Assembly (NCBI RefSeq): GCF_038051945.1
Contig: NZ_CP150302.1
Location: 3,906,001-3,970,000, forward strand
Origin: Paenibacillus sp. FSL H3-0469
GTDB taxonomy: Bacteria; Bacillota; Bacilli; Paenibacillales; Paenibacillaceae
DNA: 64,000 nt
Direction of reading: 5' to 3'
Shown here: one piece after another, positions 1-7,755 of the stretch
How positions within the stretch are numbered: position 1 is the first letter of the stretch
How the letters are laid out: each line of letters starts with the position of its first letter
Position numbers and translations under genes: made by a program
The notes under the pieces: generated by a model
Database searches by the model: none
Seen by the model: only the letters and a program-made list of their open reading frames with translations
What the model was told of the DNA's origin: nothing

Positions 1-4
1 CCAG

Positions 5-790
5 TCAAACCTTCCCGACGGAACGGCTTCCAGCATAGCGTAGACTCCCTTCAGCCAGTGCGGCGCCTGCCACAGCGATCACCGTGCAGGCAGGCAGTCC
101 CTCTGTCAGGCTGATCAGGCCGAACAGGATCAGGATTGCCTGATACAGGCGGGTGCCCCGGCGGGCAGCCAGGCGGGTGAACGGCACGGCCGGGAGCAGC
201 ATGGACAAGGCAGCGCCTGCAATCAGCCAGCCGCCGAAATTGCTCCAGGGCACCTGATAGAAGCCACCGCCGCCCTCCCAGTGCCAGAAATTCCTGGCGT
301 GGGCAACAGGATCGAGCACCAGATCCATCAGGACCGTCCAGAAACCAACCTGTACGGCCCGCAGCAGCAGAAGCCGGAGGCCGCGCTGTCCGAAATCATG
401 GCTGATCAGCACGGCATTGCACACCACAGCAATCCAGGCGAAGCCCAGGGTAACCGGCACACCAAATAATAAAGGCCCCAGAATAGTAGAATAATTATAA
501 TCCCCAAACAACCGGCCGGAATGCACGCCTACCCATTCGACCGCCATTCCGCCTAACCAGATAAGAGCTGCAGCACACCAGAACCGCTTGGTCATCCGGC
601 CTCCCGAAGAATTGACTGACCAGTCAGACATGAACGGTTTGAATTGCCCCTTGATTACTAAGTCCAACCCGTAGGCACCATAGAATACGAGAAATAATCC
701 GTTAGAGAACTTCAGACTATCCGGAATTCCGAACACGATCAGCAGCAGCGCACCGATGGTATACCAGATCCAAAAAAGAGTTCGGACCAT
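5..790 (-). CDS. CruF-like carotenoid biosynthesis membrane protein (DUF422)
   Basis: This 261-residue polytopic membrane protein has about seven hydrophobic segments. Motifs typical of the CruF/DUF422 carotenoid family are visible: an EWVGV..GRLFGDYNY stretch near residues 83-98 and MDLVLDPVAHA near 155-165. Known CruF proteins are carotenoid hydratases acting on the psi-end groups of acyclic carotenoids. It is the fourth gene of the crt operon, starting 2 bp after the crtM-like stop, so a role in modifying the acyclic product is likely. The exact reaction cannot be read from sequence. The start ATG has only a weak ribosome site (GGTGG), consistent with translational coupling. The operon may continue beyond the left edge, since no terminator is visible. 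Confidence 0.82.
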   Translation of the reverse strand: MVRTLFWIWYTIGALLLIVFGIPDSLKFSNGLFLVFYGAYGLDLVIKGQFKPFMSDWSVNSSGGRMTKRFWCAAALIWLGGMAVEWVGVHSGRLFGDYNYSTILGPLLFGVPVTLGFAWIAVVCNAVLISHDFGQRGLRLLLLRAVQVGFWTVLMDLVLDPVAHARNFWHWEGGGGFYQVPWSNFGGWLIAGAALSMLLPAVPFTRLAARRGTRLYQAILILFGLISLTEGLPACTVIAVAGAALAEGSLRYAGSRSVGKV

Positions 791-792
791 CG

Positions 793-1650
793 TTAGACCA
801 CCGCAGTTCTTACACCGGCATAACGCACGACCGTACGCTGGAACATCTGAAGCTTGGCTTCATCGCTGACATAGGATCTTTTGCGGAAAACATCATACCC
901 GTCTGCCTCCACAGCATCCAGAATAGCAGCATAGAAGGATGCGGCAAGTTCAATGGCAAGACCGCTCTCCAAAGGGTACGTATTCACATGCGCAAGTCCT
1001 TGCCGGAACCAGTCCAGCGCTTCTGTCCGCAGCTCCTGAATAACAGCGGTGAAATGGTGATTGACTTCTCCGTCCTCCAGCTCCTGCTGGCTGTAACCAT
1101 GTCTGTCCATCACCTCAAGCGGCACGTATCTGCGTCCTCTCCGGAGATCCTCACCCACATCGCGGATGATATTCACCAGTTGCATTCCTATCCCCAGCGC
1201 AATTCCCGAGGTCCGTGCCGCTTCACTCTGATCATCCCGCAGAACAGGCAGCAGCATCTCTCCTACCGTTCCCGCTACAAGATAACAATAATCCTTAAGC
1301 TGCTCCATTGTGTCATAGGCTGTGAAGGTAAGATCTCTAAGCTGTCCCTCCATTTGCAAAAGGAACGGCTCACGCTGAAGCTGCGGGAAGCTGCTGAACA
1401 GCCAGCGCAGCGCCGGCCAGATGAAATGCCCGTCCGCCTGCTCCAGATTCATGAAATGCTCCCGCAGCTCATGGATGCTGTACGGCGCGCCTTCCGGCTC
1501 ATCCACACTATCGTCTATAATCCGGCAGAAGGCATAAATAACATGCACCGCTTCACGCCTGGGACTTGGCAGAACATCAAACGCCTTATGGAACGAAGTG
1601 GACCCTTTCTTCATCAGTTCCTCACATTGCTGCAGTATCCTTTCATCCAT
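793..1650 (-). CDS. crtM: Phytoene/dehydrosqualene synthase family protein (CrtM/CrtB type)
   Basis: A 285-residue trans-isoprenyl diphosphate head-to-head synthase. Both aspartate-rich Mg-binding motifs are present: IIDDSVDEPEG near residue 45 and NIIRDVGEDLRRGRRYVP near 160-177. The enzyme condenses two prenyl diphosphates (FPP to dehydrosqualene in the C30 pathway, GGPP to phytoene in the C40 pathway). Association with two CrtN-like desaturases in a Bacillota context favours C30, but chain length cannot be decided from these motifs. The ATG overlaps the end of the upstream desaturase by 8 bp and has an AAAGGAG site about 10 bp upstream. It supplies the first committed carotenoid for the neighbouring desaturases. 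Confidence 0.88.
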   Translation of the reverse strand: MDERILQQCEELMKKGSTSFHKAFDVLPSPRREAVHVIYAFCRIIDDSVDEPEGAPYSIHELREHFMNLEQADGHFIWPALRWLFSSFPQLQREPFLLQMEGQLRDLTFTAYDTMEQLKDYCYLVAGTVGEMLLPVLRDDQSEAARTSGIALGIGMQLVNIIRDVGEDLRRGRRYVPLEVMDRHGYSQQELEDGEVNHHFTAVIQELRTEALDWFRQGLAHVNTYPLESGLAIELAASFYAAILDAVEADGYDVFRKRSYVSDEAKLQMFQRTVVRYAGVRTAVV

Positions 1651-3163
1651 GTACGCTCATCTCCTTTATCATTTCCTGAACGGCAAGCTTCGCTCCCTGC
1701 ATCACGATTGGCACACCGCCGCCCGGATGGACGGAAGCACCAGCGGCATACAATCCCTTAAGCGGATAAGGCTTCGGCTGGGGCCGGAATACCCCCGACT
1801 GGCTCAGCAGCGGTGCAATACCGAAGCTGCCCCCGCCGTACATTCCTTCCTGCTCCGCATCGGCAGGCGTTCTCAATCTGCGCCAGATCACACTCGCGGC
1901 AAGTCCGGAGAAGCCCCGCTTCTCGGCATCCGCCATAACCTTATCAGCCAGTGCTCCGGCTATTTCCTCCCAGTTCTTATCCGGTGCCGCCGGGACGGGA
2001 ACCAGGAAATACAGCACGCTCTGTCCGGGTGGAGCTGCACTATCGTCCAGTGCTGCCGGATTAAATACATAATAAGATGAATCCTGGGGAATTTGTCCCC
2101 GGTCAAACAGCTCGTGAAGGCTGCTGTTCAGACTGTCCGGCAGGAAGAATTGGTGCACCAGCGACTCCGGCCAGCGCTTATCCGTGGCTGCATAGATCAG
2201 CAGACAGCCCGAGGACGGCTTCCATGTACCGCGTTTTATGGCCTTAGCCGATGCGGCTCTGACCTTATTCTCCGCCACAACCGGTGCCTGTTCCTGCTTG
2301 AATACACCGGGAGGCAGCAATTGCTCTACATTCGGGAAATCTCCATTGTACAGAACGGCATCATAGGGAATCGACTGCCCCTGAACAACAACTCCGCAGC
2401 AGCGGCTCCCTTCAACAATCAGGGATTCCACCTCGGCACCCGTATGAATCTGTACCCCGCGGTCTTCCAGCTCCCGGCCCATGATTTGCGGCAGCGTGCC
2501 GTATCCGCCTTTCAGCATCCAGATGCCGAAGGCATGCTCGGCGTAAGGAAGCATGGTGTAGATGCCCGGTGTGCGGAAGGGGGCTCCTCCAATATAGAGG
2601 CTCTGAAGGGAGAAGGCATCCTTAAGCTCCTCATTCCGAAAATACTGGCCGATAGCAGAGCGCAGATTCCGGTAAGCGCGCAAGCGGACCATCAGCGACA
2701 GGTTAGCCGGACTGAAGAATTCCCGCCCGCTTGCATACCCCCGCTCCAGGAACGAGCTCCGCCCCTGCGGATACAGCACCGACATGTCCTTCATGAACCG
2801 GGTGAAGCCCTTGCCCTCTCCGGGATAGAGCCGGTCAATCTCTTCCGCCTGCGCCGAAGCATCCGCGAATTTGGTCAGCACCCGCCCGCTTCTGAAGTGA
2901 ACCCGGTAGAGCGGATCACAGTGCAGCAGCTCCAAGCTCGATCGCGGAAGGCCGCCTTCTTCCAGAATACCCAGAAGCATCTCCGGCAGCAGCACGATCG
3001 TAGGCCCGCGGTCAATCCGGTAGCCGTCCTGCTCTTCAAAGGCCACACGCCCGCCCGCTTGGGCCGCCCGTTCATAGATCACTACCTCATGCCCCTGACG
3101 GGTAAGCAGCAGCGCCGCCGTCAGCCCGCCGATTCCGCTGCCAACGATGGCAATGCGGCTCAT
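1643..3163 (-). CDS. crtN: Carotenoid desaturase, CrtN/CrtI family (first copy)
   Basis: A 506-residue FAD-dependent amine-oxidase-fold desaturase. The N-terminus carries the dinucleotide-binding signature IVGSGIGGLTAALLL, followed by a YERAAQAGGR stretch. The C-terminus has the family signature GLYAAGASVHPGGGVP near residue 470. These enzymes introduce conjugated double bonds into the CrtM/CrtB product. The start overlaps the previous desaturase stop by 4 bp (ATGA), and a GCGGGGG site precedes it. The second, more upstream homologue suggests division of labour, with one acting as desaturase and the other as a further desaturase or a CrtP-like terminal oxidase. Which is which is not decidable here. 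Confidence 0.87.
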   Translation of the reverse strand: MSRIAIVGSGIGGLTAALLLTRQGHEVVIYERAAQAGGRVAFEEQDGYRIDRGPTIVLLPEMLLGILEEGGLPRSSLELLHCDPLYRVHFRSGRVLTKFADASAQAEEIDRLYPGEGKGFTRFMKDMSVLYPQGRSSFLERGYASGREFFSPANLSLMVRLRAYRNLRSAIGQYFRNEELKDAFSLQSLYIGGAPFRTPGIYTMLPYAEHAFGIWMLKGGYGTLPQIMGRELEDRGVQIHTGAEVESLIVEGSRCCGVVVQGQSIPYDAVLYNGDFPNVEQLLPPGVFKQEQAPVVAENKVRAASAKAIKRGTWKPSSGCLLIYAATDKRWPESLVHQFFLPDSLNSSLHELFDRGQIPQDSSYYVFNPAALDDSAAPPGQSVLYFLVPVPAAPDKNWEEIAGALADKVMADAEKRGFSGLAASVIWRRLRTPADAEQEGMYGGGSFGIAPLLSQSGVFRPQPKPYPLKGLYAAGASVHPGGGVPIVMQGAKLAVQEMIKEMSVHG

Positions 3164-4716
3164 AGCGGAACCCCCGCACCTGCGCCGGGCGCGCCTGCCT
3201 GTACGGTGAACCGCCCCCGCACAGCCTGGTCATGCTCCCGGAGCAGCCGTGCGCTGATCTTGGCCGACTCGAAGATGGTCGGCAGGCCGCTGCCCGGATG
3301 GGTTCCCCCGCCCACCAGCCAGATGCCGCGCACCTCCTCGAAGGTATTATGCGGCCGCAGGTGCATCATCTGCCCGAGATTATGGGCCAGATTGAAGGTA
3401 GCCCCGTTATATACATTCTGCTGGTTCTGCCAGTCCAGCGGGGAGAAGAACAGGCTCTCTTCCACTCGTCCTGCAATTCCCGCGAGCTGCGGGATCTGCT
3501 GCAGCCGCTCCATCATCCAGTCCTCTACCTCCGCACGCTCCTGCTCCCAGTTGATATCGGCACTCAGATTAGGCACTGGCATCAGCACGTAGAGCGAGGA
3601 CTTACCGGGAGGCGCCAGTGTCTTATCAATAACGGACGGATTATGAATATAGATAGAAGCATCCTCCGACAGAACGCCCAGCTCAGTGATCTCTCTGACA
3701 TTACGCCGGTAATCGTCCGCGAAATGAACCGAATGATGACTGAGGTCCACCTCTCCATCCACCCCGAGATAGAGCATGGCGGTGGAGCAGGAATATCTTT
3801 TGCGGGCAATCTTGGCAGGGGTATATTTCTTCAGAAGTCCGGGCTCGAACAGCTGTGTCATTGCAGAACCAAAGTCTGCACCAATCACAATATAATCCGC
3901 ATCCACCTTCTCCCCGTTCTCCAGCAGCAGGCCTGCGGCCTGCCCTTCCTTGACGATAATGCGTTTCACTCCGCTTGCGGTATGGACCCGCCCGCCATGC
4001 TCCTGGATGACCTCAGCCATAGCCCGGAGCACACGGTTAATTCCGCCGGCCGGATGATACAGGCCGTAGCGGTGCTCCATGTACGACAGAATCGTGAAGG
4101 TGCCGGGACATTCCCATGGCGACATCCCCAGATACTTAGCCTGGAAAGTGAACGAGAACCGCAGCCGCTCGTCATCGAAATAACGGGACAGCCGGTTGTA
4201 CACAGTGTCTGTAGCGTTCAGCTTGGGCAACGCGTGGAACACATCTCTTTTGACATAATCGCCTAATGATTGGAACGGACGCTGCAGCAGCGGAATCACC
4301 CGCTCCAGCTTGTCGGCCTCATCGGCCATGAAGCGGCGGTAGCCGCTGCCGTTGCCGGGGAACAGCCGCTCAATCTCCTCCGCCGTCTGATCCTGGTTCG
4401 TAGAAGGCGTAAATACGGTATCTCCAAAATGCAGGGAGTACAGCGGATCAAGCGGCGTAAGCGCAACATAATCATGCACAGAACGCCCGGCCAGAGTGAA
4501 CAGCTCCTCCAGCAAATGAGGCATCATCAAGAAGGTAGCTCCCCGGTCGAAACGGTAGTCTCCCAGCTTCAATTCTCCTGATCTTCCGCCAACCGCCGCC
4601 TGCTGTTCATAAAGATCTACTTCATATCCTTCGGCGGCAAGCAGCATGGCGGCGGCAAGCCCGCCCGGCCCTGCGCCGATTACTGCGACTTTTGCGGTAT
4701 CTGTGGTTCGGATCAA
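3160..4716 (-). CDS. Carotenoid desaturase/oxidase, CrtN/CrtP family (second copy), first gene of crt operon
   Basis: A 518-residue CrtN-like FAD enzyme. It shows VAVIGAGPGGLAAAMLL at the N-terminus and IWLVGGGTHPGSGLPTIFE near the C-terminus. I place the start at the TTG at 4716 because GAAGGAGG lies 7 bp upstream and the Rossmann strand follows within about 10 residues. An in-frame reading upstream (to 4851) would run through the promoter and operator and is unlikely to be translated. The predicted leader is only about 16 nt. As promoter-proximal gene of the operon it is directly under the 11-bp repeat operator. It could be a 4,4'-diaponeurosporene oxygenase-type enzyme or a second desaturase. 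Confidence 0.85.
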   Translation of the reverse strand: MIRTTDTAKVAVIGAGPGGLAAAMLLAAEGYEVDLYEQQAAVGGRSGELKLGDYRFDRGATFLMMPHLLEELFTLAGRSVHDYVALTPLDPLYSLHFGDTVFTPSTNQDQTAEEIERLFPGNGSGYRRFMADEADKLERVIPLLQRPFQSLGDYVKRDVFHALPKLNATDTVYNRLSRYFDDERLRFSFTFQAKYLGMSPWECPGTFTILSYMEHRYGLYHPAGGINRVLRAMAEVIQEHGGRVHTASGVKRIIVKEGQAAGLLLENGEKVDADYIVIGADFGSAMTQLFEPGLLKKYTPAKIARKRYSCSTAMLYLGVDGEVDLSHHSVHFADDYRRNVREITELGVLSEDASIYIHNPSVIDKTLAPPGKSSLYVLMPVPNLSADINWEQERAEVEDWMMERLQQIPQLAGIAGRVEESLFFSPLDWQNQQNVYNGATFNLAHNLGQMMHLRPHNTFEEVRGIWLVGGGTHPGSGLPTIFESAKISARLLREHDQAVRGRFTVQAGAPGAGAGVPL

Positions 4717-4738
4717 GCGGCTTCCTCCTTCGTCAAAC

Positions 4739-4769
4739 ATTATACAAGAACTATACAATGGTGATACAA
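4739..4769 (-). promoter_or_regulatory. Predicted crt operon promoter
   Basis: On the minus strand a perfect TATAAT (-10, 4739-4744) lies 19 bp downstream of TTGTAT (-35 candidate, 4764-4769). The implied start of transcription is about 16 nt before the TTG start codon. The long 19-bp spacer and weak -35 are typical of promoters bound by MerR-family proteins, though CarH-type members repress rather than activate. Confidence 0.6.
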
Positions 4770-4784
4770 ATATCATACATACTT
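4741..4784 (-). promoter_or_regulatory. CarH-type operator: four 11-bp direct repeats over the crt promoter
   Basis: Four units begin at 4741, 4752, 4763 and 4774, exactly 11 bp apart, read on the plus strand as TATACAA, TATACAA, GATACAA and CATACAT plus four variable bases. They cover the -10 and -35 elements of the crt promoter. Thermus CarH binds tandem 11-bp direct repeats over its promoter, one DNA-binding domain per repeat. The neighbouring B12-binding MerR protein is the obvious ligand. Confidence 0.75.
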
Positions 4785-4850
4785 TGCCGGGCCATGTAAA
4801 TATCATCCGCCGCACTTCCAGCAATTTGGTTGCTAGACTTGTCCATAGCA

Positions 4851-4892
4851 AAAGAACCGGCCAGCCCTATACAAGGGTTCTGACCGGTTCTA
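4851..4892 (-). terminator. Rho-independent terminator of the CarH-like gene
   Basis: Minus strand: arms AGAACCGG and CCGGTTCT enclose an inner CCC/GGG stem, followed by TTTT. It separates the regulator transcript from the crt promoter. Confidence 0.7.
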
Positions 4893-4937
4893 TGGAATCG
4901 CATGCTCTATTAAAATTCACTATAACTGCTGCAAAAG

Positions 4938-5867
4938 CTACGCCCTATGCCGGCTTCCGGCAAATTCCTGATCGAACCAGGCCTGCCACTGCTCCGGCGG
5001 CTCCGCCATCACATAGGTGGCGCTGGTATTTTGGAGGCTGATTCCCTCATAGGCTTTGCCGCCCGCAATGAGTTGCAGCTCCGGGTATAGTCTACCCAAC
5101 CGTTCGAGCAGCTCCTCCGTATAAGGGACCAGCGTACCATTCGTAACGGACAGGCACACCGCTCCGATCCGCTCTTGCTTCTCCAGCAGCTCCATCACCC
5201 CGTCCTCAGGCGTGTTGGCCCCCAGATAGATGACTTCAACCCCGTTCCTGCGCAGGAACAGCGAGAACAGCAGCAGGCCGACCTGGTGATGCTCTCCCGC
5301 CGGGCAGAAGGCAAGCACCTTGTGCAGATGGGCATACACCGGGAAGACATGAAAGAACTGGGATAGCCGGTTCGAGATCATATGTGTCATATAATGCTCC
5401 TGGGCCACGGTTGCCGTCCCTTGCTCCCAGGCATCACCAACCTTCACCAGAACGGGCACCAGCACCTGATGGACCATCGCCTCATAGCCGTACAGGGAGA
5501 ACCCGAAATCAATCAGGGCATCCGCCCGCTCACCCTGGATATCAAGCAGCGCTGCATAGATCTGCTGCCTCATTTTGTCCAAGGCATCCTTGGGGTCACC
5601 GCCCGCAACGGACAGCCGTTCATCCAGGTCCTTCTGCTTATGCTGCTTCAGCATCCGCACAGCATGTGAGATACTGATGCCCGGTTTATCGGTCTGTTCC
5701 TTCAACCAGCGGAGGTCCTCAATATTCTGTTGGTTGTACAGTCTATAGCCGGACTCGGTACGTTCCGGGACGACAGCCTGATACCGGTTCTCCCACGCCC
5801 GCAGAGTGACAGAGGGAATATCGAGCATTTCGACGACCTGTTTGATGGAATACACGATGGTTCTCAC
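4938..5867 (-). CDS. MerR-family, B12-binding light-responsive regulator (CarH/LitR-like)
   Basis: A 309-residue protein with a MerR winged helix at residues about 4-72 (YSIKQVVEMLDIPSVTLRAW). A cobalamin-binding half follows. The photoreceptor signature W-x9-EH is seen at W147...E157-H158, and the B12 motif E-x-H-x-x-G at E192-H194-G197, with H194 the expected lower axial ligand. Known CarH/LitR proteins bind adenosylcobalamin in the dark, tetramerise and repress carotenoid genes; light breaks the Co-C bond and releases DNA. It lies directly upstream of the crt operon on the same strand, and 11-bp repeats occur at both promoters. The start is the GTG at 5867 with an AGGA site. One oddity: the residue after W147 is Glu, where Thermus CarH has its light-state His132 if the two Trp residues align. 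Confidence 0.88.
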   Translation of the reverse strand: MRTIVYSIKQVVEMLDIPSVTLRAWENRYQAVVPERTESGYRLYNQQNIEDLRWLKEQTDKPGISISHAVRMLKQHKQKDLDERLSVAGGDPKDALDKMRQQIYAALLDIQGERADALIDFGFSLYGYEAMVHQVLVPVLVKVGDAWEQGTATVAQEHYMTHMISNRLSQFFHVFPVYAHLHKVLAFCPAGEHHQVGLLLFSLFLRRNGVEVIYLGANTPEDGVMELLEKQERIGAVCLSVTNGTLVPYTEELLERLGRLYPELQLIAGGKAYEGISLQNTSATYVMAEPPEQWQAWFDQEFAGSRHRA

Positions 5868-5908
5868 TCGCTTCCTGTTTACACTGAATACTTTGAAGAT
5901 TCAAACCT

Positions 5909-5957
5909 TATACAAATTATTTACACTCATTATACAATCGCTTCCGTGTTATGTCAC
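5909..5957 (-). promoter_or_regulatory. Promoter and three-repeat operator of the CarH-like gene
   Basis: Minus-strand -35 GTGACA (5952-5957) and -10 TATAAT (5929-5934) are separated by exactly 17 bp. Three 11-bp units begin at 5909, 5920 and 5931 (TATACAA, TTTACAC, TATACAA on the plus strand), in the same orientation as the crt operator. They cover the -10 and the initially transcribed region, predicting autorepression. Confidence 0.68.
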
Positions 5958-6142
5958 CAGAACTTGTATGATGCAGCTTGCCGGTACAGTACGGATGAAA
6001 TGGAGGGCTTTTTGTAACACTAGATTTTTCAGGGATTTTGCACTCAGCTGCTTCACTTCTCCTTAGCGGGCGTTATAGGTATTTACAATGCCGGGCCACC
6101 CTATAGCCGCTCTGGCCCGGCAGCAGACCCAGGAGGATGAAT

Positions 6143-7690
6143 ATGAATCAAGGCCGCCATCCCGTCACACCCGAACAATTACAGATTACGCTGGCTTCAG
6201 GTGCCATTACGGCATCCCGCCACAAGCGCCAGACGCAGCTCTTCCTGCGCCGCCGTTCCAAGCTGCTGCTTGCCCTGATCCTTCTTCTCCTCTGGCTGGC
6301 CGGGGTGATGCTCTATCAGACCCATAAGCCGCTGCCGCCCGGACTTTCTGCGGAGAGCCCTGCTTATAAGGTGAATACGGTCGCCTTCTGGCATGATCTG
6401 ACCTACCAGGACAACAGCGGCAAGCAGGCGAGGGAAGAACAGATTCTGCCCAGAATCCTGCAGATTATTGAAGAGTCCCGGCAGTTCCTCGTGATCGACC
6501 TGTTCCTGTTCAATAACTATACTCATACAGACCAGCAGTTCCCCGCTGTCAGCAGACAGCTTACCGATAAGCTGCTTGCCCAGAAAGCCGCTCATCCGGC
6601 CATGGAGATCGTCTTCATCACCGATGAGGTGAATACGAATTACGGCTCTGCGCCCAATGCCCTCCTGGAGGAGCTGAGCGCAGCCGGAATTAAGGTTATC
6701 CTGACGGATGTGGACGATCTGCGTGATTCGACACCTGCTTATTCGGCGGTCTGGCGTACCTTCATCCAGTGGTTCGGGCAATCCGGCACCGGCTGGATTC
6801 CGAATCTGATGGCCAGCGGAGGACCGGATATTACCGCCCGTTCCTATCTGAAGCTGCTGAATGTCAAAGCCAATCACCGCAAGGTCGTGCTGAGTGAGAA
6901 CACCGCTCTGATCTCCTCCGGCAATGTGCATGACGCCAGCGCTTATCATTCCAACATCGCCCTGGAAGTGCAAGGTCCTATTCAGGAGGATATTCTGCGG
7001 AGCGAGCAGGCGGCGGCTAATCTCTCGGGAGCCGGCCCCTTGTTAAGCAAGCCTCCTGAGTTCAAGCAGCCTGCCGCCGCATCCGGTGATGCCCCGCTTG
7101 GAGTCCGCTATCTGACCGAAGGCAAGGTGTACAAATATGCCCTGGAAGGAATCGCTGCGGCAGGACCCGGGGATGTCATCTGGATGGGTATGTTCTATCT
7201 GGCGGACGACAAAATTATTGATGCCCTGCTTGCCGCAGATGCCCGCGGTGCCCAGGTCAGATTGCTGCTTGATCCTAACCAGAATGCCTTCGGACGGGAC
7301 AAAATCGGCATCCCGAACCGCCCGGTTGCGATGGACCTGGACCGCCGCTCGGAAGGAAATATCCTGATCCGCTGGTACAACACAGGCGAGGAGCAATATC
7401 ACAGCAAGCTGCTGTTCATTGCCAAGGCATCAGGCGACTCCATTATCTTGGGCGGATCAACGAACTTCACAGCCCGGAACCTGGATGACTATAATCTGGA
7501 GAATGACCTCTGGGTGTCTGTTCCACGGGAGCAGCCATTGTATGCGGAGGTGGAGGGTTACTTCAAGCGGCTATGGAACAACGAGGGGGCTGAGTATAGC
7601 CTGCCGCTGAAGGAATATCAGAGTGACGCGACCTGGTTGAAGTACATTCTCTACCGGATACAGACGCGGCTTGGATTCACTACCTTCTGA
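6143..7690 (+). CDS. Membrane-anchored phospholipase D-like protein
   Basis: About 515 residues. A hydrophobic anchor (LLLALILLLLWLAGVMLY) sits near residues 35-55, and two PLD half-sites follow: NHRKVVL with SSGNVHD, and YHSKLLF with GGSTNFTARNLDDYN. These HxK-containing repeats are the hallmark of the PLD superfamily, which forms a phosphohistidine intermediate on phosphodiesters. The substrate is unknown; phospholipid hydrolysis or transphosphatidylation outside the membrane is plausible. I chose the ATG at 6143 because AGGAGG ends 6 bp upstream, whereas the in-frame ATG at 6137 abuts the site. It is convergent with a cardiolipin synthase of the same superfamily and divergent from the CarH-like gene. 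Confidence 0.82.
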   Translation: MNQGRHPVTPEQLQITLASGAITASRHKRQTQLFLRRRSKLLLALILLLLWLAGVMLYQTHKPLPPGLSAESPAYKVNTVAFWHDLTYQDNSGKQAREEQILPRILQIIEESRQFLVIDLFLFNNYTHTDQQFPAVSRQLTDKLLAQKAAHPAMEIVFITDEVNTNYGSAPNALLEELSAAGIKVILTDVDDLRDSTPAYSAVWRTFIQWFGQSGTGWIPNLMASGGPDITARSYLKLLNVKANHRKVVLSENTALISSGNVHDASAYHSNIALEVQGPIQEDILRSEQAAANLSGAGPLLSKPPEFKQPAAASGDAPLGVRYLTEGKVYKYALEGIAAAGPGDVIWMGMFYLADDKIIDALLAADARGAQVRLLLDPNQNAFGRDKIGIPNRPVAMDLDRRSEGNILIRWYNTGEEQYHSKLLFIAKASGDSIILGGSTNFTARNLDDYNLENDLWVSVPREQPLYAEVEGYFKRLWNNEGAEYSLPLKEYQSDATWLKYILYRIQTRLGFTTF

Positions 7691-7700
7691 ATGAAAAAAG

Positions 7701-7739
7701 AAAAAACGGTACCGCGCCCCAAGGGTCGGTACCGTTTTT
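7701..7739. terminator. Bidirectional terminator between the two PLD-family genes
   Basis: Inverted repeat AAAAACGGTACCG ... CGGTACCGTTTTT, with an A-run on the left and a T-run on the right, so it can end both convergent transcripts. Confidence 0.85.
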
Positions 7740-7755
7740 CATTCTGCTTGTCCGC

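Noticed and set aside
612-632. CTGACCAGTCAG palindrome resembling the TetR operator half-site
   Set aside because: It lies inside the CruF-like coding sequence, away from promoters; probably coincidence.
2093-3592. 499-codon open frame antisense to the carotenoid desaturases
   Set aside because: It crosses the boundary of two genuine genes and has no family features.
4717-4851. N-terminal extension of the first crt desaturase
   Set aside because: It would translate through the promoter and CarH operator; the TTG at 4716 has a strong ribosome site and matches the expected protein start.
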